Below, one piece after another: positions 7,567-14,530 of a stretch of 17,445 nucleotides of DNA (its first letter is position 1; every line of letters begins with the position of its first letter). The position numbers and the translations under genes are program-made. The stretch lies in NCBI GenBank assembly GCA_041167105.1, contig JBEEGX010000221.1, positions 1-17,445 on the forward strand. Direction: 5' to 3'. The notes beneath the pieces were generated by a model. That model saw nothing but the letters and a program-made list of their open reading frames with translations, did not search any database and had not been told where the DNA came from. Source of the DNA: JAJPGZ01 sp041167105. GTDB taxonomy: Bacteria; Verrucomicrobiota; Verrucomicrobiia; Chthoniobacterales; UBA10450.

Positions 7567-9738
7567 CTACAGCGCGAGACTCTCCTGCTGCGGCGCGGAC
7601 GCGGTCGCGGTGATGCCGCTGAACTTTTTCACGAGCTCATCCAGCTTCGCGACGTAGTAATCGACGTTCTCGTCACGATTTTCCGGATCGAAATCGCTCG
7701 CGAGTTTGGCCGCTTCATAAGCCGCAACCTTCTTTGGCGTCGCCTTTATATAATAGCTGACCTGATCGCCCGGCTTGTAATTGCGGCCGCTCGCGAGCGC
7801 CAGCTCGTAAGCGGCGGCGCGATTGCGCGCGGAGCTGGCGATCTTCGCGCGATATTTGTCGAGCGAATCCTGCAGCGTGTCCGTCTTCATCAACATGTCG
7901 ATCTTCCATTCGCGGTTGCGAATTTTTTTCTCGAACTCGTTGCGAAGATCGACAATCGCATTCGGTTTTTCCTCCATGATGAGCTTGATCATCTCCTCCA
8001 GAAACACGCGCTGGAATTTTTCCAGTCCGCGCGACTTGAGCGCGCCGCCTTTGATGATGACCTCGCCATCGCGTGTCAGCAGCGCGTAGTTCTTCGCCTT
8101 GTAGCTGAACATCGCTTCGAATTGCTCATCGATTTCGACTTCAATTCCCGGCGGCAATTCCTTCGCCAGACCTTTCTGCAAATCGTCGATGTCGATCTTG
8201 TCCGGCGGCACAAAATAAATTCCGTCGGTGTCGACTTCGATCACTTTCGCGCCTTTGGCATTCAGCCAATCGATCATCTTCTTGAGCAAATCGCGTCCGA
8301 TCTGCGTCACGCGCGCGGCCGCGTCGAAATCGGCGAAGTGTCCCTGCGCGAAACCGAGATAGCCGTAGAAGCTGTTGATCAAAATCTTGAACGTATTCTG
8401 CAGCGCGTGCAGATGCCGTTGCTTCCGCGCATCTTTTTCGGCGCGCATGTCCGACTTCGTTTGCAATCGAAACGTGCGCAGATCGGTCAGCAAATGGCGG
8501 AAGATTTGCAATTGATCGGTCGCGGGAAAGCAATTGAACTGGAGCATGATCGACGGATAGAGAGATGCGACGTCGCAATGCCAGACGTTGCGCGCGACGC
8601 CGGTGAAAAAGATGTCGGTGTAGCCGCCTTCGAATGAACGCGTGATTCGAAACTCCGGGATCGAATGGCGTTGCCGAAAGTATTCGCGCAGAAACAGCGC
8701 GTTGATCCGCGTCGCGTTCCCGCGAACGATCACGTCCTGGTAGTTGTAAGGAAAAATCTGCGCCTGGATAAAGTAACTCGGGCTCAGCAAATCTGAGATC
8801 GCGCGCGTCTCGCGCACGGCGCAGAGCGCGCGCTGGCGAAAAGATTTGTCATTGTCGATGTACGCACGCTGCAATTCCTTGCCCGCGAGTCCGGAAAATT
8901 CTTCGGTGTCGCACAGCCCGAAATGTTTCGCAACATCGACGCGCTCGAAACCGGCGAGCGAGCGCATCCCGACGTCGTAAAATTGCGCGAGCAAAAACGT
9001 GTCGACGAAATGCCGGCCATCGAGCGCGAACTTAGGATAATCGATCGTCTTCTCAGCGATTTGCAGCCGTGACGGACGCGAGCGCAAAAATCCACCGCTG
9101 CGTCCCCAATCGAGTTTCGTCTTCAGCTTCTTCGCCCGCGCGACAATTTGCGGAAGATCGACACGAAATAAGTCGTGGCCTTCGATCACGTCCGGATCGC
9201 GTTCCTTAATCAGACTCGTTAGGCGTTTAATCGCGGCGTGCTCCGATTCCTCCACATCTTTTGGATCGACAACGATCAGCTCGTCCCAGCCGCTGTTGTC
9301 CGAGAGCGCGATGCTCATGATGTGCTCGTCGTTCGCCAGCACTTCGAGCTGCATCCGTTTCAATTCTTCGAACGGCAAATCCTTGAACAACGTCCGCCCG
9401 GTCGCGGTGAGGTAATGCTGCACCGCATCGCTGAACGCGAAGTAACTGCGCCCCGAATTCTTCAGCGCGTTACGCAGCGCGATCAATTCCTTCCAACTGT
9501 CGACCGTAACGCGCCAGCCGTATTTGAGATCGCCGGCGAGCTTTTCCGCCTCGATGCCAAGATCGACAACGTCGCTGTCCGCCCAAACGAATGGATGAAA
9601 CGGCTCCACGTCCACCGATGTCGCTCCATCCTTTTCGCGTCGATATACGCGCACGGTTCCGGTCTCGCCCAGCTCGATCGCGACAATGCGCGGCGTCGGA
9701 TCGACACCGAAGAGCATCGTGTTCTTTTCAAATTCCAT
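7567..9738 (-). CDS. Family-B DNA polymerase, exonuclease motifs degenerate
   Basis: 723 residues. The polymerase motifs are intact: motif A DVASLYPS (389-396), motif B KILINSFYGYLG (451-462), motif C EVDTDG (501-506; Asp503, Asp505), and a KAKNYALL element for primer binding. The N-terminal half has the exonuclease domain layout, but the catalytic positions are not canonical. Exo I, usually D-I-E, reads LEVL at 131-134. Exo II reads EGHDLFRVD (186-194; Asp194 kept, preceding Phe lost). Exo III, usually Tyr-x3-Asp, reads RALCAVRET at 303-311. I infer a repair or translesion-type polymerase with reduced or absent proofreading. It is shorter than E. coli Pol II (783). GGATGA lies a few bases before the ATG. 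Five AAGATCGACA words fall in it. Confidence 0.88.
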   Translation of the reverse strand: MEFEKNTMLFGVDPTPRIVAIELGETGTVRVYRREKDGATSVDVEPFHPFVWADSDVVDLGIEAEKLAGDLKYGWRVTVDSWKELIALRNALKNSGRSYFAFSDAVQHYLTATGRTLFKDLPFEELKRMQLEVLANDEHIMSIALSDNSGWDELIVVDPKDVEESEHAAIKRLTSLIKERDPDVIEGHDLFRVDLPQIVARAKKLKTKLDWGRSGGFLRSRPSRLQIAEKTIDYPKFALDGRHFVDTFLLAQFYDVGMRSLAGFERVDVAKHFGLCDTEEFSGLAGKELQRAYIDNDKSFRQRALCAVRETRAISDLLSPSYFIQAQIFPYNYQDVIVRGNATRINALFLREYFRQRHSIPEFRITRSFEGGYTDIFFTGVARNVWHCDVASLYPSIMLQFNCFPATDQLQIFRHLLTDLRTFRLQTKSDMRAEKDARKQRHLHALQNTFKILINSFYGYLGFAQGHFADFDAAARVTQIGRDLLKKMIDWLNAKGAKVIEVDTDGIYFVPPDKIDIDDLQKGLAKELPPGIEVEIDEQFEAMFSYKAKNYALLTRDGEVIIKGGALKSRGLEKFQRVFLEEMIKLIMEEKPNAIVDLRNEFEKKIRNREWKIDMLMKTDTLQDSLDKYRAKIASSARNRAAAYELALASGRNYKPGDQVSYYIKATPKKVAAYEAAKLASDFDPENRDENVDYYVAKLDELVKKFSGITATASAPQQESLAL

Positions 9739-9748
9739 TGTTCATCCA

Positions 9749-9773
9749 CAGATTGCGCAGATTTACGCAGATT
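9749..9773. repeat. Three phased CAGATT repeats in a divergent intergenic gap
   Basis: CAGATT occurs at 9749-9754, 9758-9763 and 9768-9773, so the spacing is 9 and 10 bp, one helical turn. It lies in the 57-bp gap between the polymerase and M20 gene starts. It resembles the short intergenic phrase of the type ACGCAGATT found scattered in some environmental bacterial genomes. Alternatively it could be an operator for both divergent promoters. Confidence 0.5.
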
Positions 9774-9783
9774 CAAAACGCGC

Positions 9784-9789
9784 TATAAG
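9784..9789 (+). promoter_or_regulatory. Possible -10 box (TATAAG) for the M20 gene
   Basis: TATAAG lies 6 bases before the ATG at 9796, with TTTACG at 9762-9767 as a weak -35 (16-bp spacer). If used, transcription would begin at or next to the ATG, giving a leaderless mRNA, which fits the absence of a proper Shine-Dalgarno. It is a short motif and is tentative. Confidence 0.3.
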
Positions 9790-9795
9790 TGCGGG

Positions 9796-11133
9796 ATGAA
9801 GACTTCGCTCTTGTCGATCTTACTCTTGTCGATCTTGCCCGCTGCGGCGCAGAACACATCGATACAAAAAATCGCCGAGAGCGAGCTGCCATCCTGCCTC
9901 GCCATTTACAAGGATCTGCACACGCATCCCGAGCTTTCGACCAAAGAAGAACGCAGCTCCGCCATTGTCGCGAAAGAATTGCGCGCCGTCGGTTGTGAAG
10001 TGACGGAGAACTTCGGCAAATATGATAAGCCCGGTTGGAAATGTTACGGCGTCGTCGGCGTGATGAAAAACGGCGCCGGCCCGACCGTTCTCGTGCGTAC
10101 GGACATGGACGCGTTGCCAGTACAAGAACAAACCGGAGCGCAATACGCGAGCAAAGTGACGATGCAAAACACCGAGGGCAAAGAAGTCCCGGTGATGCAC
10201 GCGTGCGGCCACGACATTCACATGAGCGCGTTCATCGGCACGGCGCGCGCGTTGCAACGATTGAAGGATCAATGGTCGGGCACGGTGATTTTTATCGGAC
10301 AACCGGCGGAGGAAATGGTGGGCGGCGCGCGCGCGATGTTGAACGCCGGCCTCTACAATCGTTTCGGCAAACCCACTTACGCGCTTGCGTTGCACGACGA
10401 CGCGGAACTGCCGGCCGGCACGATTGGCGTGACCGACGGGTATTGCTACGCCAATGTCGATTCGGTCGACGTGATCGTGAAGGGACTCGGCGGTCACGGC
10501 GCGTATCCGCACAAGACGAAGGACCCGGTGGCGCTCTCGGCCGAAATGATCAATGCCTGGCAGACGATCGCCTCGCGTGAAAATAATCCGCTCGATCCAA
10601 TTGTCGTGACCGTCGGCTCAATTCACGGCGGCACGAAGCACAACATTATTCCGGACGAAGTGAAGATGCAGATAACGGTGCGCACCTACAAAAACGATGT
10701 GCGCCAGCGCACGCTCGCCGCCATCGACCGCATCGCCAAAGGTTGCGCGACCGCTGCGGGATTGCCGCCTGACAAAATGCCTGAGGTGAATGTGCTCAAG
10801 GACGAAGCCGTAAACGCGACCTATAACAATCCTGAGCTCACGAAACGCATCACAGCGGCGCTCAAGACGGCGATCGGCGACGCGAACGTTATCAAAAAAG
10901 ATCCGACGATGGGCGGCGAAGATTTTTCCGAATACAGTTTGGCCGATCATTCGATTCCCGCGTTTATGTTCAACGTCGGCGCTGTCGATTCGGCCAAAGC
11001 CGCCGAATCGAAAAAGACCGGCGCGTCATTGCCGTCGTTGCATTCGAGTAAATTTCTGCCGGTGCCCGAGCCGACCATTCGCACCGCCATTGCCGGCATG
11101 ACGGCTTCCGTACTCGATCTGCTGAAGAAGTGA
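9796..11133 (+). CDS. Secreted M20 metallopeptidase / amidohydrolase
   Basis: 445 residues from the ATG at 9796; the frame is open further back, but that part is antisense to the polymerase gene. The signal peptide is at 1-18 (cleavage near PAAA-QN). The M20D (IAA-amino acid hydrolase/hippurate hydrolase-like) pattern is complete: TDMDALP (102-108), Cys137 and His139 in HACGHDIHMS, QPAEE (169-173; Glu172/Glu173), His200 (ALHDD), GGHGAYPHKTKDPV dimer-domain segment (232-245), GGEDFSEY (373-380) and a final His416. It binds two zinc-type metals and hydrolyses an N-acyl amino acid or similar amide; the exact substrate is unknown. The signal peptide is encoded by two tandem TGTCGATCTT words (SIL and SIL). 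It overlaps the FkbM gene by 4 bp (GTGA), suggesting coupled translation. Confidence 0.92.
   Translation: MKTSLLSILLLSILPAAAQNTSIQKIAESELPSCLAIYKDLHTHPELSTKEERSSAIVAKELRAVGCEVTENFGKYDKPGWKCYGVVGVMKNGAGPTVLVRTDMDALPVQEQTGAQYASKVTMQNTEGKEVPVMHACGHDIHMSAFIGTARALQRLKDQWSGTVIFIGQPAEEMVGGARAMLNAGLYNRFGKPTYALALHDDAELPAGTIGVTDGYCYANVDSVDVIVKGLGGHGAYPHKTKDPVALSAEMINAWQTIASRENNPLDPIVVTVGSIHGGTKHNIIPDEVKMQITVRTYKNDVRQRTLAAIDRIAKGCATAAGLPPDKMPEVNVLKDEAVNATYNNPELTKRITAALKTAIGDANVIKKDPTMGGEDFSEYSLADHSIPAFMFNVGAVDSAKAAESKKTGASLPSLHSSKFLPVPEPTIRTAIAGMTASVLDLLKK
9812..9836 (-). repeat. Tandem AAGATCGACA pair, 15 bp period
   Basis: TGTCGATCTT at 9812-9821 and 9827-9836, both preceded by CTCT, giving a 15-bp direct repeat. 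It encodes most of the M20 signal-peptide core (LSILLLSIL). Confidence 0.85.
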
Positions 11134-11867
11134 TCGGTCGAATCAAGCGCGCGCTGCGAAACGCGATCGAGTGCCGCGGTTATATCGTTAGGCCGATGTC
11201 GATGTTCGGCGTCGCCATGGCCGCGGATGTGCGCCGGCTTCTGCGCAACCGCGAGCGGCCGGTGATTATCGATGTGGGCGCGAATGCCGGGCAATGGTTG
11301 ATGTCGATCTTGCGCGAGTTTCCAAATGCGCGCGTCATTTGTTACGAGCCGGACGAACGTGCCTTCGGCGAACTGCAACGGACTGCGAGTTCGTTAGGCA
11401 AGGTCGAGTGCGTTCGTTGCGCGCTCGGCGCAACGTCGGGCCGGACACAATTGTTCCGCAACGCCGATTCGGTCACGAGTTCGTTGCTGCCGACCGTCGC
11501 GCCGAACTCCCCGCTGCCCTACGCCGAGAAGTTGCGACCGCTCGATGTCGTCGAAGTCGAAGTCCGCACCCTGGACGATGAATTGGCGCGGCTCCAAATC
11601 GAACATGTCGATCTTTTGAAGACCGATTGTCAGGGTTTCGATCTGCGCGTGCTCGAAGGCGGCGCCAAAATCATTGCGCGCGGAGATGTCGATCTTATCG
11701 CGACCGAAGCGCTGTTTCACCAGGAGTACGACGGGCAAACCTGGTTTTACGAACTCATGCCGTGGCTGCTCGCGCGGAATTACGCACTCATCGGCATCTA
11801 CGACGCGCTGCACGATGCGCGCGGCCGCATGCTTTTCGCTGACGCGCTTTTCGCGCGGCAGGCCTAA
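11130..11867 (+). CDS. FkbM-family SAM-dependent methyltransferase
   Basis: 245 residues from a GTG overlapping the M20 stop. The SAM-binding motif is VIIDVGANAGQW (45-56), with the acidic residue of the next strand at Glu73 (VICYEPDE). The FkbM hallmark VDLLKTDCQGFDLRVLEGG (160-178) follows a TLDD segment. FkbM proteins O-methylate sugars, polyketides or lipids; no such pathway is adjacent, so the acceptor is unknown and the link to the M20 gene is only positional. Three TGTCGATCTT words (11302, 11606, 11687) and three CGTTAGGC-family words (11186, 11392, 11862) crowd this short gene. The last one contains the TAA stop codon. It converges on ftsZ with 7 bp between stops. Confidence 0.88.
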   Translation: MIGRIKRALRNAIECRGYIVRPMSMFGVAMAADVRRLLRNRERPVIIDVGANAGQWLMSILREFPNARVICYEPDERAFGELQRTASSLGKVECVRCALGATSGRTQLFRNADSVTSSLLPTVAPNSPLPYAEKLRPLDVVEVEVRTLDDELARLQIEHVDLLKTDCQGFDLRVLEGGAKIIARGDVDLIATEALFHQEYDGQTWFYELMPWLLARNYALIGIYDALHDARGRMLFADALFARQA

Positions 11868-11874
11868 CGAATCG

Positions 11875-13293
11875 CTACTTCACCCGCACGTTCTTGCGCA
11901 GGTAAGTCGGCACGTCGAGGTCTTCGCCCTCGACGATCGTCGGCTCGCTCTTTTCGAAACGGCCGCGCGTGACCGGCTCGAATTGCAGCACTTCCTGTTT
12001 CGACTGCACCTTTTGCGGCTTGGGCTTCGGCGGCGCGGCGGCAACGGGCGCAGGTTGTGGCGCCGGCTTTTTCTTCGGCGGAATCAAACGCGGACCGGCC
12101 GCTGGTTTTTTAACGGGTAGCACGGGCGCCGGCTCGTTAGGCGCGGCTGCCTCGAAAGGAATCAAATCCTGCGGCGGCAACGGCTCGGGCTCGATCACCG
12201 GCGGAGGCGGCGGCAATTCTGGTTCGGCCTGAGGTGCCGCCTCCACTATTGGAGCAGTTGCTTGCGGCTGTTCCCACATTGGCGGCGGCATTGTTTGTGG
12301 CGGCGTAAGATCGACATCTTCACCTAACGAACTGATGATCGTCACGCTCAACCGTTCTCCCATGCGGCTGTCCACCGCCGTCCCGAAGATAATTTGCGTT
12401 TGATCGTGCACATGCTTGCCCAATTCCCGCATCAAAATTTCCACTTCCGACAGCGTCATCGCCGGCCCGCCCGCCACTTGCACGAGCACGTGTGCCGCAT
12501 CCGCCAGCATTTTGCCTTTGCCCATGAGCGGACTTTTCAGCGCCAGCGTCAGCGCATCGTGCGCGCGATTGTCCGATTCCGATTCGCCAAATCCAAACAA
12601 ACAGCGGCCACTTTGGCTCCGCAGCGCGGCGAACAAATCGTCGAACCCGATGCGAATAAGGCCAGGCCGTTGAATCAAATTAATAATCGAGCGCACGCTC
12701 TGACTGATGGTGATATCGGCGACCGCGAACGCTTGATGAATTCCCGCGTTCGGCGCGACCATGTCGCCCATGCGATCGTTTTCGAAACAAATCACGGCGT
12801 TGGCAACTTGATTCAGCCTAACGATTGCATCCTCCGCCTGCGTCAACCGCCGTTTGCCTTCGAACGAAAACGGCAAGGTCGCGAATGCGATCACGAGCGA
12901 ACCGGCTTCGCGCGCAAGTTGCGCGACGAATGGCGCTGCGCCGGAACCAGTGCCGCCGCCGAGTCCGGCGCAGATGAAAATCATGCGCGCATCGCGCAAC
13001 GCTTCGCGGATTTCATCGGCCGACTCACACGCGGCTTGGTAACCGAGCTCCGGATCGCCGCCGGTGCCGAGACCGCGCGTGGTCGAGCGGCCGAGTTGAA
13101 CTTTCGCAGCCGCGACCGAGCTGGTCAGCGCTTGCACGTCGGTGTTGATCGCGACCAAATCGGCTTTGTCCATGCCGTCGAGCACGACGCGGTCGAGCAC
13201 ATTGCAGCCCGCGCCGCCGATGCCGACGACTTTAATAGGAATTGGTTCCGGTTCGCGCTTCGGCAAACTGTAGTTCTTGGCGAGTTGGATCAT
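11875..13293 (-). CDS. ftsZ: Cell division GTPase FtsZ
   Basis: 472 residues from the ATG at 13293, which has GGAA 8 bases upstream; an ATG at 13362 is in frame but would lie inside ftsA. FtsZ polymerises into the division ring at mid-cell. The GTP site is clear: GIGGAGCN (24-31), tubulin signature GGGTGSG (112-118, Ser in place of the usual Thr) and NTD at 50-52. The T7 synergy loop reads RPGLIRIGFDDL (209-220): aligned without gaps to E. coli RPGLMNVDFADV, Asn207 becomes Arg and Asp209 becomes Gly, while Asp212 is kept and Ala211 becomes Asp. A Pro/Lys/Ala-rich linker covers about 331-450. The C-terminal peptide DLDVPTYLRKNVRVK fits the conserved tail that binds FtsA. It is the last gene of the cluster. 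Confidence 0.96.
   Translation of the reverse strand: MIQLAKNYSLPKREPEPIPIKVVGIGGAGCNVLDRVVLDGMDKADLVAINTDVQALTSSVAAAKVQLGRSTTRGLGTGGDPELGYQAACESADEIREALRDARMIFICAGLGGGTGSGAAPFVAQLAREAGSLVIAFATLPFSFEGKRRLTQAEDAIVRLNQVANAVICFENDRMGDMVAPNAGIHQAFAVADITISQSVRSIINLIQRPGLIRIGFDDLFAALRSQSGRCLFGFGESESDNRAHDALTLALKSPLMGKGKMLADAAHVLVQVAGGPAMTLSEVEILMRELGKHVHDQTQIIFGTAVDSRMGERLSVTIISSLGEDVDLTPPQTMPPPMWEQPQATAPIVEAAPQAEPELPPPPPVIEPEPLPPQDLIPFEAAAPNEPAPVLPVKKPAAGPRLIPPKKKPAPQPAPVAAAPPKPKPQKVQSKQEVLQFEPVTRGRFEKSEPTIVEGEDLDVPTYLRKNVRVK
12307..12330 (+). repeat. The two words side by side in ftsZ
   Basis: AAGATCGACA (12307-12316) extended to a small AAGAT/ATCTT inverted repeat (through 12320), then CCTAACGA at 12323-12330. 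It lies where the FtsZ globular domain ends and the linker begins (SSLGEDVDL, 321-329). Confidence 0.7.
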
Positions 13294-13317
13294 GTCGATC
13301 TTTCCGTTGTCGATCTT
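13293..13317 (-). repeat. Tandem AAGATCGACA pair forming the ftsZ translation-start region
   Basis: Two exact copies (13308-13317 and 13293-13302, 15 bp period) occupy most of the 28-bp ftsA-ftsZ gap. The second copy ends in the A and T of the ftsZ ATG, and the GGAA ribosome site (13302-13305) overlaps its first base. Any protein or methylase recognising the word would sit on the ftsZ start. Confidence 0.85.
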
Positions 13318-13321
13318 GCAT

Positions 13322-14530
13322 TCATCGGTTGCTGAAAAGTTTTCCGAACAATCGTCCGGCAAATCCGCGGCGCGGCCGATCGACGTTTACCGCCTGCGCG
13401 TACTTGATCAAACCAATCGCGGTCGCGAATTGCGGATTTTCCACCGCGCTCGTTAGGCCGGACATCGTTTGGGCGTGCGCGGTGTGCGCCGGCATGTCGA
13501 AGACATCCTCGGCCAGATGTTCGATGCCGCTGAGCAAACTGCATCCGCCCGTCAGAAAAATTCCCGCGCCGGCGTAATTGATGAAATCTTCTTCATCCAC
13601 TTTGCGCTTCAGCAAATCGAACGTCTCGCGCAAGCGCAGATGAACGATCGTGTTCAGCGTCTCGCGCTCGATTTCTTTGCCGGCAAACCCCGAATCATCT
13701 TTCAACAAAATCGTTTCGCCGGGCAGACAATTCCCGAGCGTGCAGCTGCCTTCTTCCACTTTCAATTTCTCGGCGCGCGCCATCGGAATGCGCAGACCCA
13801 TCGAGATGTCGTTCGTCATGTGATCGCCGCCGATCGCGAGCACGCCGCTTTGTTTCACCGCGCCATCGACATACAAAATGAAATCGGTCGTGCCGCCGCC
13901 GATATCGATAACGAGCGCGCCGAGATTTTTTTGCTGCTGCGTGAGCACGACCTGCGCGGACGCCAGCGCGGTGAAGACGACGTCCTCCACATCGAGCGGC
14001 AATTCTTTTATGCAACGGATCGTGTTTTGAATGCGCGTGCGCACGCCGTGAATGATGTGGAAATCGGCTTCGAGTCGGTGACCGAGCATGCCGACGGGAT
14101 TGAGCACGCCTTCCTGCCCATCGACGTGGTAGCTCTGGATGATCGAATGCAGGAACGCATTCGGCGCCGGCAAGCTCACTTCGCGCGCGTTGATCTTGAC
14201 GTCCTCGACATCTTGCTCATCGATCTCGTCGCGCTCCTCCGGCAAAATGACGCAACCGCGATTGTTGAAGCTTTGAATGTGCGCGCCGGCCACGCCGACG
14301 TAGACGCTGCGAATCATCACATCGCTTTTTTGTTCGGCATCGACCACGGCCTCGTGCACGCATTTCATGGCCGTTTCAAAATCGACAATCTCGCCTTTGC
14401 GCACGCCGCGCGATGGCGCCTGACCCACCCCGAGAATTTTCACCGTCCCGTCCGGCCGCGTTTCGCCCACGACAACGCAAATCTTCGACGTCCCAATTTC
14501 CAATCCGACTAACAAATCGCTACTCGCCAT
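13322..14530 (-). CDS. ftsA: Cell division protein FtsA
   Basis: 402 residues, close to the usual 400-420. It is an actin-like ATPase that tethers FtsZ to the membrane. Phosphate-1 region VGLEIGTSKICVVVGE (8-23), phosphate-2 DIGGGTTD (209-216) and the adenosine motif LTGGCSLLSGI near residue 340 are all visible. The 1C/SHS2-type insertion spans roughly 85-165. The final 13 residues, FAGRLFGKLFSNR, form the expected amphipathic membrane-targeting helix. The ATG overlaps the end of ftsQ by 11 bp, with a purine-rich GGAAAGAAG upstream. It directly precedes ftsZ, as in most division clusters. No AAGATCGACA word lies inside this gene, unlike most of its neighbours; one CGTTAGGC word is at 13451. 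Confidence 0.96.
   Translation of the reverse strand: MASSDLLVGLEIGTSKICVVVGETRPDGTVKILGVGQAPSRGVRKGEIVDFETAMKCVHEAVVDAEQKSDVMIRSVYVGVAGAHIQSFNNRGCVILPEERDEIDEQDVEDVKINAREVSLPAPNAFLHSIIQSYHVDGQEGVLNPVGMLGHRLEADFHIIHGVRTRIQNTIRCIKELPLDVEDVVFTALASAQVVLTQQQKNLGALVIDIGGGTTDFILYVDGAVKQSGVLAIGGDHMTNDISMGLRIPMARAEKLKVEEGSCTLGNCLPGETILLKDDSGFAGKEIERETLNTIVHLRLRETFDLLKRKVDEEDFINYAGAGIFLTGGCSLLSGIEHLAEDVFDMPAHTAHAQTMSGLTSAVENPQFATAIGLIKYAQAVNVDRPRRGFAGRLFGKLFSNR

Noticed and set aside
9238..9795. Upstream extension of the M20 reading frame by 186 codons
   Set aside because: It is antisense to the N-terminal part of the polymerase gene. The ATG at 9796 begins a proper signal peptide.
13294..13362. Longer FtsZ start at 13362
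   Set aside because: It would lie inside ftsA and the extra residues do not resemble FtsZ N-termini. The ATG at 13293 has GGAA at good spacing.
12394..14512. Long + strand open frames opposite ftsZ and ftsA
   Set aside because: Typical GC-rich antisense shadows, rich in Arg, His and Ala, with no motif; the - strand genes are certain.
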